This document shows, in pieces, positions 1-5,988 of a stretch of 8,052 nucleotides of DNA. The notes under the pieces are model-generated. The model searched no databases, was not told the origin of the DNA, and was given only the letters and a program-made list of their open reading frames with translations. The first letter of the stretch is position 1. The number at the start of each line of letters is the position of its first letter. The stretch covers positions 1-8,052 of the forward strand of contig JBIJDM010000135.1 of NCBI GenBank assembly GCA_044344145.1, in the 5' to 3' direction. Made by a program: the position numbers and the translations under genes. The DNA comes from JBAXGE01 sp044344145. GTDB taxonomy: Bacteria > Planctomycetota > Phycisphaerae > WQYP01.

Positions 1-1
1 A

Positions 2-550
2 GGGTTGCCTACGTGGGTGCCGCTGGGGCAGTTGTTACAAGTAGATTCCGGCACGTATACCGCCAGTCCGGGCCTCCCGCCCATGACTCTGGATTACAGC
101 CGCGAGTCGAAGATTCCAGCTGGTTTCGGCTTGCGTTTGGGAGCTTTTATTATTGATTGGTTAATCACCAATGTTGCTGGTTTCTTTGTGGGTCTTTTTA
201 TTGGTGTGTTTGTGGGCATGGCCATGCGTGGGCAGCCCCCGCATGATATCCAAGTAACCGCACAATTATTGGGTGGTGTGACGGGGCTCATCCTTGGGTG
301 GCTGTATTCTGCTCTGATGGAATGTTCCGCTACTCAGGCGACCCTGGGTAAGATGGCTTGTGGCATCAAGGTTACCGATCTTGATGGTAAGCGTATTTCT
401 TTTGCGCGCGCCACAGGACGGTACTTCAGCAAAATACTTTCTGGATGCATTCTGTTGATTGGTTACCTCATGTGCCTCTGGACGGAAAAGAAACAGTGTT
501 TGCACGACATGATGGCGGGGACCTTGGTCTTGGTTAAGGAACGCAAATAA
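2..550 (+). CDS. RDD-family membrane protein, probably GYF-RDD fusion, 5'-truncated by window edge
   Basis: The reading frame is open to the left edge. The first possible start inside the window is a TTG at 5 with no ribosome binding site in view, so the gene very likely begins upstream. Numbering from that TTG codon, the RDD domain spans about residues 38-178. It has the Arg (R44) and Asp (D51) of the first helix, a conserved central stretch with TLGKMACGIKVTDLDG (residues 113-128), and the closing HDMMAGT with the last Asp (D168). Three hydrophobic segments (about 43-74, 87-107, 145-160) indicate an inner-membrane protein. The first residues, PTWVPLGQLL, resemble the end of a GYF_2 domain, which often precedes RDD domains. 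RDD proteins have no single agreed function; some have been linked to ion transport. A GNAT gene follows after 32 bases, suggesting co-transcription. The RDD call is firm; the GYF part rests on a few residues only. Confidence 0.85.
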   Translation, partial: GLPTWVPLGQLLQVDSGTYTASPGLPPMTLDYSRESKIPAGFGLRLGAFIIDWLITNVAGFFVGLFIGVFVGMAMRGQPPHDIQVTAQLLGGVTGLILGWLYSALMECSATQATLGKMACGIKVTDLDGKRISFARATGRYFSKILSGCILLIGYLMCLWTEKKQCLHDMMAGTLVLVKERK

Positions 551-582
551 CAGCCGATCATCCCTTTTACCGGAGCCATTAT

Positions 583-1146
583 TTGTCCGTGATTCCCACA
601 CTCACCACCGCCCGGTTGACCTTGCGGCCCATGACGCTGGCGGATGCACCCCGGGTGCAACTGCTGGCCGGGGATCGGCAGGTGGCGGCGACGACCGCAC
701 TGATTCCGCATCCCTATCCCGATGGCGCTGCGGAAGTCTGGATCGGCCAGCATGAGCGTAATGCCCTGTCCCACAATTACACTTTTGCCATAACACTGAA
801 TCCTACCGGCGAACTGATCGGGTGCATTGGTCTGAGTACCGATGCGACCAATCAGCGCAGTGAACTGGGCTATTGGCTCGGGGTTCCCTTCTGGGGACGG
901 GGTTATGTGACCGAGGCAGCCCGCGCCGTGGTGGACTTTGCCTTTACCCAGATTCCCAACCTGCACAAAATCTCCGCCTGCCATCTGGGCAACAATCCCG
1001 CCAGTGGCCGCGTGATGCAGAAAATTGGTATGACCCGCGAAGGTGTCCGTCGCGACCATCGCTGCAAGTGGGGCGAATATCATGACGAAGTGGATTACGG
1101 CCTGTTGCGGACCGACTGGCAGCCATTAGCTGGGAGCAATATATGA
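583..1146 (+). CDS. GNAT-family N-acetyltransferase, RimJ/RimL type
   Basis: This is a 187-residue protein with the full single-domain layout of RimJ/RimL-like acetyltransferases, which move an acetyl group from acetyl-CoA to a protein N-terminus or a small amine. The N-terminus has TARLTLRPMTLADA (residues 9-22), the usual first strand and helix. The acetyl-CoA pyrophosphate loop is FWGRGYVTEA at 103-112, preceded by ELGYWLG (94-100). The later NNPASGRVMQKIGM (137-150) and the closing GEYHDEVDYGLL (164-175) are also typical. The start is TTG at 583, supported by CCGGAG at 570-575, seven bases upstream; a GTG at 589 is the alternative but sits too far from that site. The stop overlaps the next start (ATGA at 1143-1146), so the two are probably translationally coupled. 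The substrate cannot be told from the sequence. Confidence 0.92.
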   Translation: MSVIPTLTTARLTLRPMTLADAPRVQLLAGDRQVAATTALIPHPYPDGAAEVWIGQHERNALSHNYTFAITLNPTGELIGCIGLSTDATNQRSELGYWLGVPFWGRGYVTEAARAVVDFAFTQIPNLHKISACHLGNNPASGRVMQKIGMTREGVRRDHRCKWGEYHDEVDYGLLRTDWQPLAGSNI

Positions 1147-1526
1147 AATACGGCGTGCTGACCTTATGGCTCTTATTCGCTACGATTGCCTTTGTGGCCA
1201 ATCTTCAGGCTCAAGTTCCGCCGACCACGGCCCCGGCCACTGCACCGGCAGCGCAGGTGACGTACCGGGTAACCTGGAAAGGCACAGTGCAGGGGGTGGG
1301 GTTCCGGGCTTATCTGAAGCAGCAGGCCCAACACGCGGCGGTAACCGGGTGGGTGGCCAATCTGGCCGATGGCGCGGTTTGTGCGGAACTAACCGGAGCG
1401 CCGGCACAAGTGGCGCAGGTGATTCAGGCAACCCTGACGGGCCCGGCCCAGGCGGTGGTTACCGATCTGCATCTGGAGCGTCAGGAACGCGTTGTCAGCC
1501 ACGCGGGATTCAAGGTGGACGATTAA
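1143..1526 (+). CDS. acyP: Acylphosphatase with N-terminal export signal
   Basis: Acylphosphatase hydrolyses the carboxyl-phosphate bond of acyl phosphates. The catalytic domain covers about residues 39-127 of 127, the usual size for this small fold. It carries the signature KGTVQGVGFR (46-55), with the phosphate-binding loop and Arg R55, and GWVANLADG (69-77), with the catalytic Asn N73. What is unusual is the front: residues 1-23 form a hydrophobic leader (from MKYGVLTLWLLF to about NLQA) that looks like a signal peptide with cleavage near A23. A Pro/Ala/Thr-rich linker follows at 25-38. Family members are normally cytosolic, so export to the periplasm or anchoring in the membrane is inferred from the leader. 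GGGAG at 1132-1136, six bases before the ATG, supports this start, and the ATG overlaps the upstream GNAT stop. The enzyme call is strong; the location is a good inference. Confidence 0.93.
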   Translation: MKYGVLTLWLLFATIAFVANLQAQVPPTTAPATAPAAQVTYRVTWKGTVQGVGFRAYLKQQAQHAAVTGWVANLADGAVCAELTGAPAQVAQVIQATLTGPAQAVVTDLHLERQERVVSHAGFKVDD

Positions 1527-1661
1527 ACTGTGGTTTAGGTCGGGGGGAATCATGTTCGGGGTCATATATTGCACCCGGTAACAGCGCTCCCCGCTCGCAT
1601 TCCGAGTCATTTCCCGCAATAATATCCCCAGCTTGGTGCACCATTTTGTGAGGTTTGAGCC

Positions 1662-2966
1662 ATGATCGCATCGCACTTTCGCCTGAATCAAAACGAAATC
1701 CCCACCCACTGGTATAACCTGCCAGCGGATTTTGCCGTACCGATGCAGCCGCCCCTGCACCCCGGCACGCGTCAGCCCATTACCCCCGGCGACATGAGCC
1801 GTATCTTTTGCGAGCCCATCGTTGAGCAGGAAATGTGCCAGGACCGCTGGGTGGAGATTCCCCAGGAAGTGCGCGATATCTACGCTCTCTGGCGGCCCAC
1901 CCCGCTGCTGCGGGCCGTGCGGCTGGAAAAGGCGCTGGGCACCCCGGCCCATATTTATTACAAGTACGAAGGCGCCAGCCCCGTGGGCAGCCATAAGCCC
2001 AATTCATCCGTGGCACAGGTGTATTACAACAAACAGGCCGGCATCAAACGTCTGACCACCGAAACCGGCGCCGGGCAGTGGGGGGCGTCGCTGGCGCTGG
2101 CGTGTAATTTCTTCGGGCTGGAATGTGTGGTGTACATGGTGAAGGTCAGCTTTCACCAGAAGCCCTACCGCAAATTATTGATGCAGTCATGGGGCGCCAC
2201 GGTGCATGCCAGCCCCAGCAGTCATACCGCCTATGGCCGCAAGGTGCTGGCGGAGATGCCCGATACCAATGGTTCGCTGGGGATCGCCATCTCCGAGGCC
2301 ATTGAAGACTGTTTCGAGAGTCAAAATACCCGCTATGCGCTGGGTAGCGTGCTGAATCATGTCTGCATGCACCAGAGCGTGATCGGTCTGGAAGCCATCA
2401 AGCAGATGGAACTGGCCGGGGAATATCCCGATGTGGTCATTGGCTGCGCCGGCGGCGGCAGCAACTTTGCCGGGATCGCCTTCCCCTTCATTCACCGCAA
2501 CCTGCACGAAAGCAAACGCACCCGCATTGTCGCCGTTGAACCCACGGCCTGTCCGTCGCTGACCAAGGGGGAATTCCGCTATGACTTCGGCGACACCGCC
2601 GGCACCACTCCGCTGATGCCCATGTACACCATGGGTCATGACTTCATGCCGCCGGGCATCCACGCTGGCGGGCTGCGTTACCACGGCATGGCGCCCACGG
2701 TTAGCCACGCCTATAAGCAAGGCTTGTGCGAAGCGGTCTCGTGTCCGCAAACCAAAGTATTCGAAGCGGCCATGATGTTCGCCCGCGCCGAAGGCATGAT
2801 CCCCGCGCCGGAATCCAGCCACGCCATCCGCGTGGCCATTGATGAAGCGCTCGCGGCCAAAGCCACCGGCGAAAAGAAGGTTATCCTCTTCAACCTCTCC
2901 GGCCACGGCTTGCTGGATCTGACTTCGTTCGATTCGTATCTGACTGGCCAGATGCAGGACGCGTAA
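1662..2966 (+). CDS. trpB2: TrpB2-type PLP-dependent tryptophan synthase beta-like enzyme
   Basis: This 434-residue fold-type II PLP enzyme belongs to the TrpB-like (TrpB2) group, which is longer than ordinary TrpB and has an extended N-terminus, here about residues 1-75. Visible active-site parts are GSHKPNSS (109-116) with the Schiff-base lysine K112, TETGAGQWG (133-141) with the catalytic glutamate E134, the PLP-phosphate loop GCAGGGSNFAG (261-271), and near the C-terminus FNLSGHGLLDL with the serine that contacts the PLP ring nitrogen. Ordinary TrpB makes tryptophan from indole and serine; a characterised archaeal TrpB2 prefers O-phosphoserine, so the donor here is open. No trpA or other trp gene is next to it. 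GTGAGG at 1648-1653, eight bases before the ATG, supports the start. The 135-base gap upstream (1527-1661) suggests a separate transcript, but I found no convincing -35/-10 pair there. Confidence 0.93.
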   Translation: MIASHFRLNQNEIPTHWYNLPADFAVPMQPPLHPGTRQPITPGDMSRIFCEPIVEQEMCQDRWVEIPQEVRDIYALWRPTPLLRAVRLEKALGTPAHIYYKYEGASPVGSHKPNSSVAQVYYNKQAGIKRLTTETGAGQWGASLALACNFFGLECVVYMVKVSFHQKPYRKLLMQSWGATVHASPSSHTAYGRKVLAEMPDTNGSLGIAISEAIEDCFESQNTRYALGSVLNHVCMHQSVIGLEAIKQMELAGEYPDVVIGCAGGGSNFAGIAFPFIHRNLHESKRTRIVAVEPTACPSLTKGEFRYDFGDTAGTTPLMPMYTMGHDFMPPGIHAGGLRYHGMAPTVSHAYKQGLCEAVSCPQTKVFEAAMMFARAEGMIPAPESSHAIRVAIDEALAAKATGEKKVILFNLSGHGLLDLTSFDSYLTGQMQDA

Positions 2967-3057
2967 GCTCGCGCGACTTTGCCGTTGCGGTTTTTGTCCC
3001 GTTGGAACTATTGCGTTATTGCGAATTAACGGTCTTCAAGCCCCACTTTTAGCCCAT

Positions 3058-3085
3058 TTGACCCCTGAACAGTATCTGCTATACT
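3058..3085 (+). promoter_or_regulatory. Sigma-70-type extended -10 promoter for cysW-cysA
   Basis: TTGACC at 3058-3063 and TATACT at 3080-3085 are separated by 16 bases. A TG at 3077-3078, one base before the -10 box, makes it an extended -10 promoter. Transcription would begin near 3092 and leave a leader of about 30 bases containing AGGAG at 3105-3109, which is 11 bases before the cysW ATG. Both boxes are one base away from consensus. No clear regulator site was recognised around it. The position implies that cysW is the first gene of its transcript. Confidence 0.7.
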
Positions 3086-3120
3086 AATTACATATAAAAC
3101 CGATAGGAGTAGTCTGAGTA

Positions 3121-4080
3121 ATGTCCGGAAGTGCTGAAAATTTCACCCGCCAAGACCCACGCCGGGACCCGTGGTGGCTCAAATGGAGCCTCATTGGTTT
3201 CGTCGTGGCCTTCATGAGCGTATTCATCATCATACCGGTAGGCAACATTTTTGTGCAGGCTTTTGCCAATGGGTGGGAGCGGTATCTGAGCACGTTTTTT
3301 GCCTCCGGCGAGTCCACTCAGATTCAGGAAGTCCAGTTCAATCTCAATGCCATCGGAATGTCGCTGTTTTTGATGGCCGTGGTGGTGCCGCTCAATACCC
3401 TGTTTGGGGTTGCCGTGGCGTGGTTGGTGACGCGGTTTCAGTTTCGGGGCAAGGCCGCGCTGCTGACGCTGATTGATATGCCCTTTGCGGTTTCGCCGGT
3501 GGTGGCGGGGATGTTGTTTGTGATTCTGTTCGGGGCTCAGGGGTATATCGCCCAGGCGCTGGCGTGGGCGCATGACCAGTCATGGGCGCAGGCCGGGAGT
3601 GGGCAGTATGCCGTCTGGTATCTGAATTGGCTAAATGCCCAAGTGATTTTCAACTGGCCGGGTGTGGTACTGGCCACGGCGTTTGTCACGCTGCCGTTTG
3701 TGGCCCGGGAATTGATCCCGGTGTTGGAGTCCCAGGGCTCGCAGGAAGAGCAGGCGGCCATTACGCTGGGGGCCAATGGCTGGCAGATGTTTTTCCGCAT
3801 CACGCTGATCAATATGAAGTGGGGCCTGCTGTATGGCATGGTCTTGTGCAACGCCCGGGTGCTGGGCGAATTTGGCGCGGTGAATGTGGTGTCCGGCAAT
3901 GTGCGCGGGCAGAACACCACCATCCCACTGCGGATTCACCAATTGTGGGAAGATTTTTCCCTCACCAGTGCCTTTGCCCTCAGTACCATTCTGGTGGCGG
4001 TGGCGTTGCTTACGCTGGTGGCCAAGGTGATTTTGGAACGGGTCAGTGATGGTACGGTTGGCCGGCGCGTGCGGCATTAA
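3121..4080 (+). CDS. cysW: Sulfate/thiosulfate ABC transporter permease CysW
   Basis: CysW is one of the two inner-membrane permease subunits that normally pair with CysT to carry sulfate or thiosulfate through the membrane, powered by CysA. Family landmarks are DMPFAVSPVVAG (119-130), FVTLPFVARELIPVLESQG (188-206), the EAA-type coupling loop EEQAAITLGANGWQMFFRITL (209-229), and WGLLYGMVLCNARVLGEFGA (234-253). These resemble CysW more closely than CysT or ModB. About six membrane segments are visible (near 22-45, 78-102, 117-140, 178-200, 231-248, 283-305). At 319 residues it is somewhat longer than the roughly 290 of enteric CysW. The extra length comes at least partly from a polar and aromatic stretch at about 145-177, between two membrane segments. 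The ATG follows AGGAG at 3105-3109 and a clear promoter. cysA begins 11 bases after its stop. No cysT precedes it, which is unusual. Confidence 0.92.
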   Translation: MSGSAENFTRQDPRRDPWWLKWSLIGFVVAFMSVFIIIPVGNIFVQAFANGWERYLSTFFASGESTQIQEVQFNLNAIGMSLFLMAVVVPLNTLFGVAVAWLVTRFQFRGKAALLTLIDMPFAVSPVVAGMLFVILFGAQGYIAQALAWAHDQSWAQAGSGQYAVWYLNWLNAQVIFNWPGVVLATAFVTLPFVARELIPVLESQGSQEEQAAITLGANGWQMFFRITLINMKWGLLYGMVLCNARVLGEFGAVNVVSGNVRGQNTTIPLRIHQLWEDFSLTSAFALSTILVAVALLTLVAKVILERVSDGTVGRRVRH

Positions 4081-4091
4081 GGAGTGCGTCA

Positions 4092-5147
4092 ATGAGTATT
4101 ACGGTTAAAAATATCAGCAAGCTGTTCGGCAGTTTTAAAGCGCTCGATGATGTCAGCGTGGAAGCGCCCGGCGGGCAATTGGTGGCGCTCTTGGGGCCGT
4201 CGGGTTCGGGTAAAACCACGCTGCTGCGGATTATCGCAGGGCTGGAATATGCCGATGCCGGCCAGGTGCTGTTCGATGGCGAGGATGCCACCGACCGCCA
4301 CGCCCGGCAACGTAATGTAGGTTTTGTATTCCAGCATTACGCATTGTTCCGCCACATGACCATTTTTGAAAACGTGGCGTTCGGTCTGCGCGTACGCAAG
4401 ACGCCGCGCGATGAAGTGGAAAACCGCGTCATGGAATTGCTCAAGCTGGTGCAGTTGGAAAATACCGCCCAGCGCTATCCCGCCCAACTCTCGGGCGGAC
4501 AGCGCCAGCGCATTGCGCTGGCCCGCGCGCTGGCTTCGCGCCCGCGCGTGCTATTGTTGGATGAGCCCTTCGGAGCGCTGGATGCCAAGGTGCGCAAGGA
4601 GCTGCGCCGCTGGCTGCGGAAACTGCACGAAGAAATTCACGTGACCAGTCTGTTCGTCACCCACGATCAGGAAGAGGCGCTGGAAGTCGCCGACCGGATT
4701 GTGATCATGAACAAGGGCCGCATCGAGCAGGTCGGCACGCCCGAGGAAGTCTATCACTCTCCGGCCAATGCCTTTGTACTCTCGTTTTTGGGGCATGTGA
4801 ATGTGTTCCATGGCCGGCTGGAAGGGGGCGTGGCCACGCTGGCGGGGGGGCAACAAGTGGCCCTCAGCAATCATCCCGGTGGGGATGGCCAGATTACCGC
4901 GCTGGCCCGGCCGCATGAAATTGATATTGCCATCGAGGCCGGTCAGGGCGGGGTTCCGGCCAAGGTGACCTGGGTCCACCGGGCCGGGGCATTGGTCAAG
5001 GTGGAAGTGGAACTGGAAGACGGTGGGACGTTGCTGGTGATCGAGCTCTCGCCGGAACGGTATGCCAGTACGCCGGTGGTGGCGGGGCAGCGGATCTTTG
5101 CCACCCCCCGGGCCGCGCGGGTTTATGGGGCGGAATACCAGATTTAA
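4092..5147 (+). CDS. cysA: Sulfate/thiosulfate ABC transporter ATP-binding protein CysA
   Basis: This 351-residue cytoplasmic ATPase would drive the CysW-containing importer. All nucleotide-binding motifs are intact: Walker A GPSGSGKTT (35-43), Q-loop VFQHYALF (79-86), signature LSGGQRQR (133-140), Walker B LLLDEPFGALD (154-164) with catalytic E158, and the switch histidine in FVTHDQEEALEVADR (188-202). After about residue 235 comes a C-terminal accessory domain of the TOBE/CysA type, with LARPHEIDI as a typical element. The length is close to that of enteric CysA (about 365). AAGGAG at 4079-4084 overlaps the cysW stop and lies seven bases before the ATG, so the two genes form one transcript. 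Related importers (molybdate, Fe3+) share the ATPase core, but the CysW neighbour makes sulfate or thiosulfate the best call. No good intrinsic terminator follows. Confidence 0.93.
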   Translation: MSITVKNISKLFGSFKALDDVSVEAPGGQLVALLGPSGSGKTTLLRIIAGLEYADAGQVLFDGEDATDRHARQRNVGFVFQHYALFRHMTIFENVAFGLRVRKTPRDEVENRVMELLKLVQLENTAQRYPAQLSGGQRQRIALARALASRPRVLLLDEPFGALDAKVRKELRRWLRKLHEEIHVTSLFVTHDQEEALEVADRIVIMNKGRIEQVGTPEEVYHSPANAFVLSFLGHVNVFHGRLEGGVATLAGGQQVALSNHPGGDGQITALARPHEIDIAIEAGQGGVPAKVTWVHRAGALVKVEVELEDGGTLLVIELSPERYASTPVVAGQRIFATPRAARVYGAEYQI

Positions 5148-5198
5148 TGGGCAAATAGTCCCGGTTTTTGTCATCACATGGAAAAATAATCCCACGCC

Positions 5199-5228
5199 GG
5201 GAACTTTGGACGCTCTGGGGCGTCTATA
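5199..5228 (+). promoter_or_regulatory. Candidate ECF-sigma promoter (GGGAAC-N16-CGTC) with overlapping palindrome
   Basis: GGGAAC at 5199-5204 and CGTC at 5221-5224 are exactly 16 bases apart, the classic arrangement of many ECF-sigma promoters (GGAAC ... CGTC). The -10 element is followed by TATA. A start near 5232 would leave a leader of about 32 bases before the ATG at 5264. No sigma-70 pair with usual spacing was seen in this gap. An inverted repeat GACGC (5209-5213) / GCGTC (5220-5224) lies between the elements and overlaps the -10; it could be an operator or a coincidence. No sigma or anti-sigma gene is in the window. Confidence 0.45.
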
Positions 5229-5263
5229 GCTCCGGACGCAGGGCTATTTTAAGGAGATGTGCC

Positions 5264-5815
5264 ATGACGACCAGAGCTTCCAGTGTTTCGATCCTGTTGA
5301 CCGCACTTGTGACCTGTGGCATTACGTTGGCGATGCTGGCCCCGGCCAGCGTCTCGGCAGACGAACCGGTCCGTCCGGCCCGCATAAACATCCAGACGCC
5401 CACGCTAACCATCGGGACCATCAGTGTCGTGACCAGACTGGCTACTGTGCAGACCACGGCGGTGGCGGAAACCCCCACCAGCACCACCATGCCAGCGGGG
5501 GATATTCCCACCTTCAGTCTGGTGGCCACCAATCAGGGCAAGACCGCGGCAGAGGCCAAGTTTGTCGCCTCGGCCACGGTAACCACGATGCGCGATGAGC
5601 TGTCGCGGGTAATGCGCGTCACCCCGCCGCAGGTGGTGGAAGAATTTATCATCACGCTGGCGCCGGGCGAAACCAAGACCCTCATTCTGAAAGTTCCCGG
5701 CAAAGTCGAAGCCATGGGCAGTGTGGCAGTCGCGCTGCGCAGCGGGGGCAAGGAAGTGGTGACCGATACCATAACCATGCTGCAAAATAAGCCGGTGCAG
5801 CAGGCGCCGCAATAA
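5264..5815 (+). CDS. Exported protein of unknown function, Ig-like/CARDB-like beta domain possible
   Basis: I do not recognise the family. The frame is open from 5168, but the ATG at 5264 is the real start: AAGGAG at 5251-5256 sits seven bases upstream, and this start puts a signal peptide at the N-terminus. The 183-residue product has a positive residue at R4, a hydrophobic core at about 9-29, and a good cleavage site VSA/DEP after residue 32. The mature part is rich in Thr, Val and Ala. It contains FSLVATNQGKTAAEAKF (84-100) and ITLAPGETKTLILKVPG (130-146), a pattern seen in Ig-like beta-sandwich domains such as CARDB, where the second strand pair often reads LxPGET. No catalytic motif or second membrane segment is visible. 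The C-terminus is Gln/Pro-rich. It seems to be transcribed alone, between an ECF-like promoter and an intrinsic terminator. Confidence 0.8.
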   Translation: MTTRASSVSILLTALVTCGITLAMLAPASVSADEPVRPARINIQTPTLTIGTISVVTRLATVQTTAVAETPTSTTMPAGDIPTFSLVATNQGKTAAEAKFVASATVTTMRDELSRVMRVTPPQVVEEFIITLAPGETKTLILKVPGKVEAMGSVAVALRSGGKEVVTDTITMLQNKPVQQAPQ

Positions 5816-5847
5816 GTCTGAATACGACTAAACCGCAGTACCATAAT

Positions 5848-5880
5848 TGCCGGGTGGCCTTAGGGGCAGCCCGGCATTTT
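5848..5880 (+). terminator. Intrinsic terminator after the exported-protein gene
   Basis: TGCCGGG at 5848-5854 pairs perfectly with CCCGGCA at 5870-5876, and a short inner stem GCC/GGC (5857-5859 with 5865-5867) closes the loop further. TTTT follows at 5877-5880. It lies 33 bases beyond the stop at 5815 and separates this gene from the next one, which starts at 5989. The run of T is short, so the strength is uncertain. Confidence 0.75.
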
Positions 5881-5943
5881 ACTAATAGCCCCGAAGAATA
5901 ATTGCGCGGCTGGGCAAACCAATGGCAGGACCCGCTGTCTATA

Positions 5944-5956
5944 CCACACAGTGTGG
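5944..5956. promoter_or_regulatory. Perfect 13-base palindrome, possible operator
   Basis: CCACACAGTGTGG is a perfect inverted repeat (six bases each side of a central A), 32 bases before the ATG at 5989. It overlaps the TATACC at 5940-5945, which could be a -10 box, although no good -35 element stands at the right distance. The flanks add a second small inverted repeat, GTGGACAC at 5962-5969. The place and symmetry fit a repressor or activator site; the protein that would bind is unknown. A short mRNA hairpin is the alternative. Confidence 0.35.
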
Positions 5957-5988
5957 CGCTTGTGGACACTTAATCAGGTAACGCAATC

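Noticed and set aside
1166..1651. Long Gly/Ser-rich open frame overlapping the acylphosphatase gene in another frame
   Set aside because: Low-complexity composition typical of a shadow frame over GC-rich DNA; the acylphosphatase frame has clear catalytic motifs.
1527..1661. Promoter for the TrpB2 gene (TATATT at 1565-1570 or TAATAT at 1620-1625 as -10)
   Set aside because: Neither has a recognisable -35 at 16-18 bases; the gap otherwise shows only the ribosome binding site at 1648-1653.
2187..2906. 239-residue minus-strand open frame opposite the TrpB2 gene
   Set aside because: It is a mirror of a well-conserved enzyme gene, with no recognisable motif and no ribosome binding site noted.
2980..2998. 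Terminator after the TrpB2 gene (CCG TTG CGG followed by a T run)
   Set aside because: There is a good T run, but the stem has only three or four pairs, too weak to call.
3011..3032. Repeated TTGCG with GTTA/TAAC symmetry upstream of the cysW promoter as an operator
   Set aside because: Short, imperfect and AT-rich, with no known regulator motif recognised; probably chance.
5149..5170. Terminator after cysA (GGG ... CCC followed by a T run)
   Set aside because: A three-pair stem with an eight-base loop is not convincing.
5168..5263. N-terminal extension of the exported protein from an ATG-like start further upstream
   Set aside because: It would put 32 mostly polar and basic residues before the signal peptide; the ATG at 5264 has AAGGAG at ideal spacing.
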